Shown here piece after piece: positions 42,620 through 52,222 of a stretch of 64,000 nucleotides of DNA. Both the position numbers and the translations under genes were made by a program. Below the pieces are notes generated by a model that ran no database searches, had not been told where the DNA came from, and saw nothing but the letters and a program-made list of their open reading frames with translations. Position 1 is the stretch's first letter; each line of letters opens with the position of its first letter. Location of the stretch: assembly GCA_905234755.1 (NCBI GenBank), contig CAJOIT010000003.1, forward strand, positions 135,135 through 199,134. Direction: 5' to 3'. The DNA is from an uncultured Bacteroidales bacterium (GTDB taxonomy: Bacteria; Bacteroidota; Bacteroidia; Bacteroidales; ML635J-15).

Positions 42620-45619
42620 TTAGTTTATTCGTGAACTATCGCAATGTTCGTTTATTTTTTTTACTATGACATTGTGCCCGACAAGGGCTTCGGCAGTCTC
42701 GATTGCAGTAAGCGAAACCCCGCAAAAACCGTGAATGTTAACATTTTGTCCAGTAAGGAAAAGATTTTTGACTTTCGTGGCTACCGACATTTGCGAAAGC
42801 ATCAGGTTGTTGCTGTCCTTTTGGAAACCATAGTTCGACCCTTCCTTGTTGCCTAGATAGTCGCGAATTGTGAGTGGCGATGAGGCAAACGCAAATTCAA
42901 TGCAGTTTCGGAAGTCTGGATAAATATTTCCCATTACGCTGAATATTTTTTCTTTAGTATTCTGCTTCCAATGTTCGTATTCTTCGCCTCTGTGACCAGT
43001 TACGGTATTTTCCCATTTTTTGACTTCGTTGAAATCCATCAAGCTTATTATAGTCATTGACTTGGCGAATTTTCCTTGGTTTTGGACGGGGGTGGTGACA
43101 TACATAATTCCTTTTGGCCAGTCTGTATTATTGTTGTAATAGAAATTGGCGTGGTTGAGGTATGGAAATGTATTCTCCTTGAATATTATATGAACTTTGA
43201 AGCTAGACGGTGATTCTGGAATTGATTTCAGACGATTCTTATAAGCCATCGGGAATGCTTTGTCGCTGATGATTTTCAGCAATATATCGGGATGGATATC
43301 GGAAATGTAGCTATCGGCTTTGTATGAATTGCCGTTCTTTGTTGTTACTTTTGTAATTAGATGATCCTCGACTTCAATATTTACAACTTCCTCGTTTGCT
43401 ATTACTTTTCCGCCTTTGTCCTCGATGGCTTTTTTCAGCAGGTCAACCATTTGTTGCCCACTGCCGATAAATTGGAATGTACCATTAATGTGCAGGACAC
43501 TGAGTAGTGCATTGAAGAAGGCAGGTGTCATGTCTTCTATTCCGCCAAAAAGCGGGCTCAAGTAACAAAGCAGCCTTTTTAATTTGGGATTATGTATGTA
43601 TTTGTCAATTAGCTTGTTATATGGATTTATGAAATCTTCGCTCAGTGATGTAAAATTCGGTTCCATCGACCTTTCGCGTATGTAGAAAAGGTCTTCTTCC
43701 TGCGAAAGTTCAAATAGTTTGTCGATGTAATCCTTTATATTGTTTTTCTCTTCGGGGAAGATTTCAGATAGGTATTCCACAAGATTTTCTTTGCCTTTGG
43801 GAAGTCGGTAAGTAGCATTGTCTTCTGCAATTGTCACTACGTCGCATGCCTTTTCATCGGTTGGCATAAGGTTCAGCTTGTCGGCAATGCCAAGATAATC
43901 AAAGATTTTGTAGAGGTTCCCTCCTTTGTTGAATCCTCCGAAAATGTGCATTCCCGTTGTAAATTCAACGCCTTTGCGTTTTATAGTCTGCAAACCACCA
44001 CCAATAATGGTATTTTTTTCAAGAATAGTAACTTTGTAGTCTTCTTTTGCGAGCAACGCGCCAGTTACAAGACCACCAAGTCCGCCTCCGATAATCAGCA
44101 CCGACTTTTGTTTGTCTGGTTTGACGAAAGCATTTGCCTCGAGCATTTGTTTTCTAATAACATCCTCGCCTAGCAATGCTGAACAGACATTCAATGTCCC
44201 GACCATTACGCCAAGTATTCCGTGTGCGTTTATGTTTTGCCCCACCAAGTAGAAATTCGGCAGTTTTGTCTTGTACGACACACGTCCTGCCAAACCAAGA
44301 GTCAAGTCCTTTGCCATACCGTACATCGAACCACCCGGCGACAAGGTGTAGTCGCGATATGTAAGCGGAGTTGCCGTGTAATATTCTTCAATGTACGATC
44401 TTAGTCCAGGAAAATCCCTTTCAACGGCATTGAGGAGTTTTTCCGCCTTGGCACGTTTAAATTCCTTGTATGATTCGCCTCGTTTCCCAATAGTCGTTTG
44501 TGTCCACTCCGACAATTCATCGGCAAGCATATATGCAAGAATAACACCGCTTTTTGCAAACTTTTGTTCTTTTTCGTGGCAATGGTGCATATACAGATAA
44601 CCGCGCGGCCAAGTTGTTTCGTCGTAGTTTTCCATATCCCACGGCGATTTGCAGGAATAGCCATAGAAGTTTGTATTCATATACGGCATTGCTTCCTGCT
44701 TGAACTTAAGGAAAAGAGAAAATACCGATGGTGTATTCTTTATGGACTCAATACGCGAATAGAATGACGGACGCAACTCTTTCCCTGTAAACATGCTGCT
44801 CAACTGCATCGGATGTACATCGGAGATAAATATGTCGCCTTCTACCAATTCTCCATTTTCCAGTTCTACACTGGTTACCAAACCATTGTTGCTATGTGCT
44901 CTTACGACACGGCATCCAGTATAAATCTTGCCTCCGTTCGACTTTATCACTTCGGCAAGTGCTTTTGCAATGTTGTCGCTTCCGCCCACAATCCTAAAAG
45001 CGCTTCGGTTGTAGAAGTTCGACACAAAGGCGTATGTAGAAAAAGGTGTGCGGTCACGTTGCGCTGCATAAAGCGACATGTCTCCGACAAGCACATTGCG
45101 CAAAGTGGGGTCGGATATGACCTCGTCGATTACATCGTTGATACTTGTTGTGAATAGCCGTAAGTCAAGCTGCGCATTCCTGTCGATACGGTTCAAGTCA
45201 TAAAAAGGGGACTCTTGTGCAACAGTATCAACAAGTTGCCAGTAGCGACGAAGATTGTCCTTTTCCTTGGGAAATCTTTCCGCTAGACTTTCAATCATCT
45301 GTTCGTGTCCGTTTGCTATGGAAAATCGTTCGCCATTGAGCGAAATGGTGTTGTACGAACTGGTATCCATACGCGAAACTTCAACCTTGTCCTTGATACC
45401 AAGTAAGTTGAAATAGTTTGAAAGCACTTCGCCATCATCAAGACTGCCAACAAAATGCATTCCTGTTTCAAACTTAACGCCATTGCGCCAGAAGCATTGC
45501 AGGCAGCCGCCAATTTGTTTTGCCTGTTCAAGAATGGTTACTTCGTAGCCGTTTTTTGCTAGAATTACACCTGTGGCTAGTCCACCAAGTCCACTTCCTA
45601 TGACAATGCATTTTTTCAT
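42620..45619 (-). CDS. Tandem-fused FAD oxidoreductase (carotenoid isomerase/RetSat-like), two copies in one chain
   Basis: The protein has 999 residues and two complete flavin oxidoreductase units. Unit 1 begins VIGSGLGGLATGVILAKNGYE (residues 5-25); unit 2 begins at about 508 (LIIGGGLGGLVTGALLAKED). Each has a GG-X-LQ/FxxGMHxxG segment and a C-terminal FYLVGQNINAHGILG or LFLTGQNVNIHGFCG motif. The family includes phytoene desaturase, carotenoid isomerase and retinol saturase, which all act on polyene double bonds; here a polyene desaturase, isomerase or reductase is likely (inference). The units are well diverged. The start overlaps the MMPL gene end by 4 bp. Confidence 0.85.
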   Translation of the reverse strand: MKKCIVIGSGLGGLATGVILAKNGYEVTILEQAKQIGGCLQCFWRNGVKFETGMHFVGSLDDGEVLSNYFNLLGIKDKVEVSRMDTSSYNTISLNGERFSIANGHEQMIESLAERFPKEKDNLRRYWQLVDTVAQESPFYDLNRIDRNAQLDLRLFTTSINDVIDEVISDPTLRNVLVGDMSLYAAQRDRTPFSTYAFVSNFYNRSAFRIVGGSDNIAKALAEVIKSNGGKIYTGCRVVRAHSNNGLVTSVELENGELVEGDIFISDVHPMQLSSMFTGKELRPSFYSRIESIKNTPSVFSLFLKFKQEAMPYMNTNFYGYSCKSPWDMENYDETTWPRGYLYMHHCHEKEQKFAKSGVILAYMLADELSEWTQTTIGKRGESYKEFKRAKAEKLLNAVERDFPGLRSYIEEYYTATPLTYRDYTLSPGGSMYGMAKDLTLGLAGRVSYKTKLPNFYLVGQNINAHGILGVMVGTLNVCSALLGEDVIRKQMLEANAFVKPDKQKSVLIIGGGLGGLVTGALLAKEDYKVTILEKNTIIGGGLQTIKRKGVEFTTGMHIFGGFNKGGNLYKIFDYLGIADKLNLMPTDEKACDVVTIAEDNATYRLPKGKENLVEYLSEIFPEEKNNIKDYIDKLFELSQEEDLFYIRERSMEPNFTSLSEDFINPYNKLIDKYIHNPKLKRLLCYLSPLFGGIEDMTPAFFNALLSVLHINGTFQFIGSGQQMVDLLKKAIEDKGGKVIANEEVVNIEVEDHLITKVTTKNGNSYKADSYISDIHPDILLKIISDKAFPMAYKNRLKSIPESPSSFKVHIIFKENTFPYLNHANFYYNNNTDWPKGIMYVTTPVQNQGKFAKSMTIISLMDFNEVKKWENTVTGHRGEEYEHWKQNTKEKIFSVMGNIYPDFRNCIEFAFASSPLTIRDYLGNKEGSNYGFQKDSNNLMLSQMSVATKVKNLFLTGQNVNIHGFCGVSLTAIETAEALVGHNVIVKKINEHCDSSRIN

Positions 45620-48600
45620 TTCAGAAACGTTTGGCTATCAATTGTTAGTTCACAGGTTGGCAATTCGTTTTCGTCGTTAACGAAATGTAGGTTCTCCGGA
45701 ATGCAGGTGCAATGCGAGGCAATCAGGAACTTGTCCACATCGGTTTCCAATGCATAAACTTGCGTTTGCCTGTGAACGAGTGCAATTGTCCATGCAAGTT
45801 CTCCGTATCCGCTGTTCCTTATTGCTATGCTATTGCCTTGCAAAGTGTTGATTTCTTCCGAATGTGCCTTTATCTTCTTAATGTTTGCACGGCTAGAGCG
45901 TTCCACATCGTTGCCCTTGTAGATATATTTGTATCGTACATATTTCGATACGTATTCTGTGTCTTCACACTTGTTGCGTATTTCTTCGAAATGTTCTAGA
46001 TAGTATTTGTGGAAGTAAGAGGTCAACTCTCTTGCGGTAACTGCTTGTACTTTTTCTGCCGAATACCTTTGTCCGATTTCAATATGAAGTGCGCCTTCGC
46101 GCAGGATAATGTCATTTTTGGGCATTGCATGGTTGGCTCCGTGTATGAATATAGGCAGAATGTCGATGTTGAGGGATTGGGCCAATTGGAATGCTCCCTT
46201 GTGGAACCTCATGATTTCTCCAGTTACCGAGCGTGTGCCTTCGGGGAAAATAACAACCGAGTATCCTCTTGCGACAAGGTTTCTTAACCTTTCTATATTC
46301 TTGTCGTAGCCGTCCGATACAGGATAAAATTCAGCATATCTGATAATCAATCCGTATATTGGATCTTTCCATACCCAGTCGTTGGTAAGTATAACTATCT
46401 TATGCGACTGCATCATTATGCACGACAAATCAAGATGCGACTGGTGGTTGGCAATTATGACCGCCGGTTTTTCAAAATCTTCACCGTAAGGATTATCTAG
46501 CGAATACTTTACACCAGGAAGACGTAATATTGCAAATCTGTTGAAAACAACTATAAGTTTATGGTACCATAGACGTTTGCGTTCGCTGTCGCGACCGATA
46601 AGCTTGTATAATATAGTAAATGGTGTTACCAGAACAAATGCTGATACGAAAAATACAAGGAGTGAAACAAAAGTGAACAAAAGTCGCTTGATTGTTACCG
46701 GTACATCGCGAAGCTGACCTTTTTTCTTTGTCAGCCAGTTGAAAATGACAGGCGGTAGGTAACATGCCATCAATACAACAGTCATCATGCCTACTATTGC
46801 GACTTCTGCCAGCGACTTCATTGCAGGGTGTTTGGCAAAAATCAGCGTTCCGATGCCGATAAACATCAGTATTCCGGAAAGAATGACGCTGTTGCGGTAG
46901 TTTTTAAGCATCTTTTTGCCGTACGAGTATTCGTAAAGCAGTCCTTCGGTTATGAAAATGGTGTAGTCGTCGCCTTGTCCGAATATAAATGTCGCCAGAA
47001 TTATGTTTACGATGTTGAATTTTATTCCGAAGAAGTACATCAAGCCCAATATCCAAGCCCAACCGATTGTGAGTGGCAGGAAGGCAAGTATCGACAATTC
47101 GAGTCGTCCGAACGAGATGCATAGGAAGAAGAATACGACAATGCTACATACATATAGAATGTAGTCAAAATCCTCGGACAGAACTGTAACCAGATTGCTT
47201 CCAATATCCGACATGCTGAATGCAAAACCGTTGTCGGACAAAGTTTGACGAAGCTGTTGTTTCAATGTGTCGGAAAATTCGGCAGGTACGCGCACAAAGT
47301 TTACAACGCGAGTTAATGAATCGTGCTGCAAGGTATAGGTTTTGCATAGTTCAAGTAGCGGTTGCATTTCACTTTGCGACTTCGTATCGTATTGCTTTTC
47401 GAGATTGTCTGTAAATGGTGCAAATGCGCTGGCTGTAAATCCGTTTGCTATGGCTTCTGTGTTTATTTCGTTGGCTATGTTGGCATGCCTTTGCCAGAAG
47501 TCGTTCCATCTTTCAATCGATTCCTTTTGCTTTTCGGTTGACGGCAATAGTCCATCGGGGCCCGAAATGGTTACATTTACATTCTGCGGAATAGATTTTT
47601 TCAGGTAGTCGATTATTTTTTCGTTTTGTTGCAGGGCTTGTTGCAAGTCGTTGCTTTCCGATACTACATAAATGAGGTCAGTCTTGCCTTCTTTTTGCAT
47701 CGATTCGTTGAGCAGGGCAATGTCTTCCTTCTGTTGCTCTGTCATGTAGTTGATGTTGTGCAGGTCGGAGTCGAAGGTCGTCTCTTGGCTGTAGTATCCG
47801 AGAATGATGGTCACGATTACCAAAGGCCAGAAGGCGAAAATCTTTGCCTTTCTCCATTTTTCATTAGGCTCTTTTCCGCTATCGACGAAAAGTTTGTGCT
47901 TCTTTTTCGGTACGACAGCCAGCAACGGCAAGAAGACCATTACGAAAAGTATCGTGCCGATAAGCATTAGCGCACCGAAAAGACCAAGGTCGTGCATTGC
48001 TTCGGCTTTTACGAATATCAGGCAGGCGAATGCAGCAACGGTTGTGATGTTTCCGATAACTAGCGGTTGGATTACATCTTTCAGTGCTTCGCGCTTGTCG
48101 GGTTGCTGCTTAATGTGGTCGAGATAGTGTAGCGGATAGTTTACAGCAATGCCCAATATTACCGAGCCGATGCCAATGACAATTATCGATATGCTTGTCT
48201 TGAATAAGGCAATTATTGACAATGCGAAAATCCAGCCGAAAAGAATTGATATACCAAGCCAAATAAGGTTTCGTTTCCTTGCCATTGTGAACATCAGTAT
48301 GCCAAAAATCAGCACTAAAGCGAGTGCGATGGATAGGAAACTGTCTCTTTTTATCTGCTGGGCATTGGTGACGGCTATGGTTGGAGCGCCGACTGCCGAA
48401 ATTTTTACTCCCTGATGGCTTTTTGTTGTTGTGTCAATGACATTGTTTATCAGTTCTACCAGTCTGGCGTTGTTTTTTGTGTCGCTACCAGCGAAAGGAG
48501 AGGAGAAGAATGCAAATGCCTTGTCTCCGTTTTCGTTCATCAGGTATTCATCGTTTATTACAAAACCTTCGGTGGCGTTAAGCGCAGTCAGTCGCTGTAA

Positions 48601-49140
48601 GGTCGGAGAATATAGGTTTAGCGGGTCTGCTTTTATTCCTTCTACAATGAAACTTGCAGTTGGAAACGATAGCATTCGTTTGATGTTTTGCAGGCAGGTA
48701 GCTACATGGTTGGAGTCGGCAAGCAGCGAATCCATTCTCTGGTAGTCGTTTTCGGTAAGGAACAAGGGTTGGTTCTCGCGTATGAAATCAATGGCGTCGA
48801 AAACTTGTCCGTCGTCAATTTTGCACCTTAGGTCGCTTACCAGTTGTGCGGTATCAGCCTCCTCCCAGTTTGCTTCAAAGTCGTCAACTGCCGACATCAG
48901 TTCGTCGGTGTCGTCAGATGAGAAGATTATTGTAATTTGTCCTTGATTGCTCAAGTCGTTGTAAACAGATGTGTATTTTTCCTTTTCGGGGTCGGTGGGC
49001 AGAAAATCGGCAATGTTTTCCTTATAGTCGAGCTGCAAAGCGGAAAGTACACACAATGCGGTAATTGTCAATAATATGATTATTGAAAGGACTTTGCGCT
49101 TTGATAGGTAGTCGTATATTGAAAGGAAAAATCTATTCAT
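45616..49140 (-). CDS. MMPL transporter / lysophospholipid acyltransferase / C-terminal MTase-like fusion
   Basis: Inner-membrane protein of 1174 residues. MMPL/RND part (1-830): TM1, a periplasmic loop, a TM block with SILFGWIFALSIIALF, a second periplasmic loop, and a final TM block with GQGDDYTIFITEG. A PlsC acyltransferase at about 890-1050 has the HX4D motif IANHQSHLDLS and FPEGTRS. The last 70 residues contain SGYGELAWTIALVHRQ and VYALETD, like the start of a class I methyltransferase but cut short. Such trifunctional proteins occur in Bacteroidota aryl-polyene/flexirubin loci. Likely role: acylation and export of the polyene lipid across the inner membrane (inference). Confidence 0.9.
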   Translation of the reverse strand: MNRFFLSIYDYLSKRKVLSIIILLTITALCVLSALQLDYKENIADFLPTDPEKEKYTSVYNDLSNQGQITIIFSSDDTDELMSAVDDFEANWEEADTAQLVSDLRCKIDDGQVFDAIDFIRENQPLFLTENDYQRMDSLLADSNHVATCLQNIKRMLSFPTASFIVEGIKADPLNLYSPTLQRLTALNATEGFVINDEYLMNENGDKAFAFFSSPFAGSDTKNNARLVELINNVIDTTTKSHQGVKISAVGAPTIAVTNAQQIKRDSFLSIALALVLIFGILMFTMARKRNLIWLGISILFGWIFALSIIALFKTSISIIVIGIGSVILGIAVNYPLHYLDHIKQQPDKREALKDVIQPLVIGNITTVAAFACLIFVKAEAMHDLGLFGALMLIGTILFVMVFLPLLAVVPKKKHKLFVDSGKEPNEKWRKAKIFAFWPLVIVTIILGYYSQETTFDSDLHNINYMTEQQKEDIALLNESMQKEGKTDLIYVVSESNDLQQALQQNEKIIDYLKKSIPQNVNVTISGPDGLLPSTEKQKESIERWNDFWQRHANIANEINTEAIANGFTASAFAPFTDNLEKQYDTKSQSEMQPLLELCKTYTLQHDSLTRVVNFVRVPAEFSDTLKQQLRQTLSDNGFAFSMSDIGSNLVTVLSEDFDYILYVCSIVVFFFLCISFGRLELSILAFLPLTIGWAWILGLMYFFGIKFNIVNIILATFIFGQGDDYTIFITEGLLYEYSYGKKMLKNYRNSVILSGILMFIGIGTLIFAKHPAMKSLAEVAIVGMMTVVLMACYLPPVIFNWLTKKKGQLRDVPVTIKRLLFTFVSLLVFFVSAFVLVTPFTILYKLIGRDSERKRLWYHKLIVVFNRFAILRLPGVKYSLDNPYGEDFEKPAVIIANHQSHLDLSCIMMQSHKIVILTNDWVWKDPIYGLIIRYAEFYPVSDGYDKNIERLRNLVARGYSVVIFPEGTRSVTGEIMRFHKGAFQLAQSLNIDILPIFIHGANHAMPKNDIILREGALHIEIGQRYSAEKVQAVTARELTSYFHKYYLEHFEEIRNKCEDTEYVSKYVRYKYIYKGNDVERSSRANIKKIKAHSEEINTLQGNSIAIRNSGYGELAWTIALVHRQTQVYALETDVDKFLIASHCTCIPENLHFVNDENELPTCELTIDSQTFLK

Positions 49141-49882
49141 GCGACCTCCATTTCCTTATTAGTCGTGACGGCCATCCGTAGAAAATCGCCACGAAGCATA
49201 GTATTGTGTTCAGTACGCTGATTCTGAAAAAGTCCCAGAAAGGCCTGAAATGCGAAATTCGTTCTTCTGCTTTTGGATAGAATACATTAATCTTGATTGG
49301 AATCAGCGGTATGTTGCGCCATGCAGAGAAAACAAGCAATTCTAATTCTGCTTCGTATCGTGATGTAAGCATACAAAGACTAGGCATGTTTTTGAGCGGA
49401 TACAATCTGTATCCTGTCTGCGTGTCGGGTAAATTGATACCAGTTTGAACTCTGAACCAGAAGTTTGAGAACTTATTTGCAAAAGTATTTCCTCCGGGCA
49501 TGTTTTCTTGTTTCAGATTTCTGCTTCCGACAACTAATGCATTTGGTTTTTGCTTTATGGCATCAATGAACAATGGAATATCTTCGGGAAAATGCTGACC
49601 GTCGGAGTCAATTGTGATTGCGTAGTCGAAACCGAGTTCTCTTGCTTTTTCGAAAGCTTTTTTCAGCGCGTATCCTTTGCCACGGTTCTTGCCGTAGTCA
49701 ACGACAGTGATTTTTTCGCCCAGCGATGCTAGTATTTCTGGTGTATTGTCTGTGCAGCCATCGTTTACAATGATTAAATCATTTGTAAACGCCAACACGC
49801 GTTCCGCGACATCTCGCAGAGTTCCGCCGTTGTTGTAGGTCGGCATTATTACGCACAGTTTCAATGCGTCAGATTCTTTCAT
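49133..49882 (-). CDS. Family 2 glycosyltransferase (dolichyl-phosphate-mannose-synthase-like)
   Basis: The protein has 249 residues. GT-A fold: CVIMPTYNNGGTL, IIVNDGCTDNT, GKNRGKGYALKKAFEKA, and the DSD metal motif in ITIDSDGQHFPEDI; then DTQTGYRLYP, typical of DPM1-like enzymes. The C-terminus has a single hydrophobic segment (FRISVLNTILCFVAIFY). It overlaps the MMPL gene by 8 bp. It would glycosylate a lipid carrier or the polyene itself (inference). Confidence 0.9.
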   Translation of the reverse strand: MKESDALKLCVIMPTYNNGGTLRDVAERVLAFTNDLIIVNDGCTDNTPEILASLGEKITVVDYGKNRGKGYALKKAFEKARELGFDYAITIDSDGQHFPEDIPLFIDAIKQKPNALVVGSRNLKQENMPGGNTFANKFSNFWFRVQTGINLPDTQTGYRLYPLKNMPSLCMLTSRYEAELELLVFSAWRNIPLIPIKINVFYPKAEERISHFRPFWDFFRISVLNTILCFVAIFYGWPSRLIRKWRSHE

Positions 49883-50246
49883 AGCTGAATATTAGTGAAA
49901 TTTTGGCGTAAATTGTTGTTTCGTCGTTCACTTGAACCTGCACCTTGCAGCCATTTTCCTCTTCCTTAAAGTTTGAGAAGGCATATTTTATTCTTTTGCC
50001 TTCGTCTGGAATTATTACCGACAGAAATTTTACATTCTTAACGGTTTTTAGCCACAATTTACGGTTTATTTTGTTTTCGAGAAGTTCTCCTGCTGTCTTT
50101 ATGATGCACACGCCCGGTGTAATTGGATTTCCAGGAAAATGTGCCTTGTATATTATGTGAGACGGATTTGTTTCTATTTCAGCTACAAATCCGTTTTCGT
50201 TGTCTTCGATATTTATGGTTGTATATAGGCTGTCTTTCATTTGCAT
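49869..50246 (-). CDS. FabZ-like hotdog protein with catalytic His but Glu replaced by Lys
   Basis: The protein has 125 residues in one hotdog fold. The FabZ signature HFPxxPxxPGVxxxE reads HFPGNPITPGVCIIK; the His is present, but the catalytic Glu is Lys. It overlaps the GT2 gene by 14 bp and the LolA gene by 10 bp. In aryl-polyene systems dehydration is done by a pair of hotdog subunits. With the 55796-56242 protein, which has the Glu but not the His, a composite active site is possible (see findings). Confidence 0.8.
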   Translation of the reverse strand: MQMKDSLYTTINIEDNENGFVAEIETNPSHIIYKAHFPGNPITPGVCIIKTAGELLENKINRKLWLKTVKNVKFLSVIIPDEGKRIKYAFSNFKEEENGCKVQVQVNDETTIYAKISLIFSYERI

Positions 50247-50836
50247 GATTCGGTGTTTGCGTTCAGTATGATGTCGGTAAACTGTATGGTGGTATTGTCG
50301 CCATTGGCTTCGGTGAGGACAACCTTATTGATGATGTCTCTTTTCTTTTCGAAATAGAATGTCATTGTGCTGAACATTCGTTTCAGGTCGCTTTTTTTAG
50401 GTTTCATGTCGGCACGCCAGAAGTTGCCGTCATCTGAAATAGTGACATCGAATGCAGACTTGTCGAACAGATTTTTGCCAGTGGCGCTACTCATGATAAT
50501 CTTCATCATGCCTTGGTACATCCTGTTTTTAGTATCAAGAATTTCCTCTTTTCCGTCGGCAATCTTTGTCATTTTTTCTCCGTCGACATTGATTGCAAAT
50601 GGGTAGGGGTCGGTGTATTCCCATTTCATTTTGTCTGGCGCCACATAGCACATTCTGCCTTTTGAAATCGTTGGTTCTGCAAGCATAGACATTGTCTTGT
50701 TCTGTGTGAAGTTGCATTGCATCGATTTCATTGAAGCGGCGGCTTGTGTCAACTTAGCCATTATTTCGTCGTTCGATTGTGCGAAACTGGTAATGCTTGC
50801 TACTAAGGCTATTATAATCAAAAATAACTTTTTCAT
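50237..50836 (-). CDS. LolA-like outer-membrane lipoprotein/lipid carrier
   Basis: Periplasmic protein of 199 residues with signal peptide MKKLFLIIIALVASITSFAQ. The core has MQCNFTQNKTMSMLAEPTISKGRMCY, then KMKWEYTDPYPF, the LolA pattern of an open beta half-barrel. It ends with a Cys near the C-terminus. A LolA-type gene is a regular member of aryl-polyene clusters and is thought to help carry the product to the outer membrane. It is not the housekeeping LolA by context. Confidence 0.88.
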   Translation of the reverse strand: MKKLFLIIIALVASITSFAQSNDEIMAKLTQAAASMKSMQCNFTQNKTMSMLAEPTISKGRMCYVAPDKMKWEYTDPYPFAINVDGEKMTKIADGKEEILDTKNRMYQGMMKIIMSSATGKNLFDKSAFDVTISDDGNFWRADMKPKKSDLKRMFSTMTFYFEKKRDIINKVVLTEANGDNTTIQFTDIILNANTESCK

Positions 50837-50837
50837 C

Positions 50838-51191
50838 TCATTTTAGAATTAAGAAACAACCAGATACGACAAGAATCAGACCAATCCACCTTGAAAAAGG
50901 AATACTTTCACCAAAAACTAACCATGCAGCAATCATTCCGAATACGAACGATAAGCTAGTCAATGGATATGCCTGGCTGAACGGGAATTTTTTCAGAATG
51001 AAAAACCATAGTACGGTTGCAAGTCCGAAGCTAACACCGCATGCCAGTAGCCACCAGTCGGTTGCTACAGATTTGAAGTATGCCCACGACCACTCGAATT
51101 TGCCTAACTTTTCCAAGCCAAGCTTAAGCAGAACCTGTCCTCCTGCGAGGAAAAATGTTTGCAGCGATACTAATCCAAAAATCTTCCACAC
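50838..51191 (-). CDS. EamA/SMR-like small membrane transporter
   Basis: The protein has 117 residues and four membrane segments: about 5-22, 48-66 (WWLLACGVSFGLATVLWFFIL), 75-92 (YPLTSLSFVFGMIAAWLVFG) and 98-116. The C-terminal FGESIPFSRWIGLILVVSGCFLI is the EamA-type motif. At half the usual DMT size it probably works as a dimer, like ArnE/F lipid-sugar flippases. With a GT2 enzyme in the operon, flipping of a glycosyl-lipid is plausible (inference). Confidence 0.82.
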   Translation of the reverse strand: MWKIFGLVSLQTFFLAGGQVLLKLGLEKLGKFEWSWAYFKSVATDWWLLACGVSFGLATVLWFFILKKFPFSQAYPLTSLSFVFGMIAAWLVFGESIPFSRWIGLILVVSGCFLILK

Positions 51192-51193
51192 GG

Positions 51194-52222
51194 TTATTTC
51201 TCCAATAGCGTTAATGAATAGTTCGTTCCATCGGAACGGTTGAAAATTAAGAAGTTATCTGGTTTCTTATCGGTGATGTCCTTTTCGTTTACGAACATGT
51301 TACGAGGTACAAAACCCGATTTCAGGCATTGTGCAGCGACATAAAAACCGATTCCCGAAGCAGTGAAACTATCACCAAACAGATTCTTGTATTTCAGCAA
51401 AGGTCTGTCGCCAAAGAGTGCTTTTGTTTCTAACATGTATGCTTCATCGTTTTCCTTGTAGCCACTGATACCTGTGAGTATGAAGTCGATGTCGGAACAT
51501 GTTTTGCCATTTCCCTGCAGGAACTTTGCAACTTTTTCCTTCAACGATTCAATTCCTTGCTGATGTATTATTTTGTGACCTGACAGTTTACACAATGCAT
51601 TTTCCTGCTTGTCGGACAAAACCACAGAAACGGCGGCCTCTCCGCAAATTTCGTTGTCGAAACCTATTACGCCGCCTTTTTTCAGGATCTGATAAAAAGT
51701 TTCGGTCATTTCATCGTGACCACCGACTAAAGCCGAACTGATTTTATTGAGGCGGAATTGCAGATAAGCGTCGTAAAGTGCGCTGTCGAACGAGATTCCT
51801 TTGTGCGCGTAGGTTGCGTTATAGCCGTGGTTTTTGGTCTGGATTGCAATCAGTGAACTTATTGTGTTGTGTGTCGATTGCATGAAATATGTCGGTTTCA
51901 GCAGTTGTTCGCCTTCTTTTGATAAAGCATCAAGGAAAAATTCGGTGTTTTCGATGCAACCGTATCCGGTTCCGGTGACTATTGCATCAACCGTTTCAAG
52001 TCCTGATGCTTTCAGTGCTTCCTTTGATGTCGCAAGTGCGCGCTTTAGGATTTTTCCCATGCGCCGTGCTTCGATAGGGGATACATATTCCTTGAAACTA
52101 GGGTCAATGGAACGGTAGAATGCCGGTTCGTACAAGGTCGGATTGTTCATCCATTCCTCGCTAAGTGGTTGCTGTATCGAAATCTGCTTTGCAGAAAGTA
52201 CATATATCTCTTTGTTCGTCAT
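51194..52222 (-). CDS. Ketosynthase-like chain-length-factor, no active-site Cys
   Basis: Thiolase-fold protein of 342 residues. It has TGTGYGCIENTEFFLDAL and PTYFMQSTHNTISSLIAIQTK, but the nucleophile region reads YNATYAHKGISFDSALYDA where active synthases have ACSSG. GGHDEMTE and GDSFTASGIGFYVAAQCL follow. The missing Cys and shorter length fit the CLF partner of a KS/CLF pair, as in aryl-polyene synthases. Its start overlaps the KS gene stop by 4 bp (ATGA), so the two are translationally coupled. Confidence 0.85.
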   Translation of the reverse strand: MTNKEIYVLSAKQISIQQPLSEEWMNNPTLYEPAFYRSIDPSFKEYVSPIEARRMGKILKRALATSKEALKASGLETVDAIVTGTGYGCIENTEFFLDALSKEGEQLLKPTYFMQSTHNTISSLIAIQTKNHGYNATYAHKGISFDSALYDAYLQFRLNKISSALVGGHDEMTETFYQILKKGGVIGFDNEICGEAAVSVVLSDKQENALCKLSGHKIIHQQGIESLKEKVAKFLQGNGKTCSDIDFILTGISGYKENDEAYMLETKALFGDRPLLKYKNLFGDSFTASGIGFYVAAQCLKSGFVPRNMFVNEKDITDKKPDNFLIFNRSDGTNYSLTLLEK

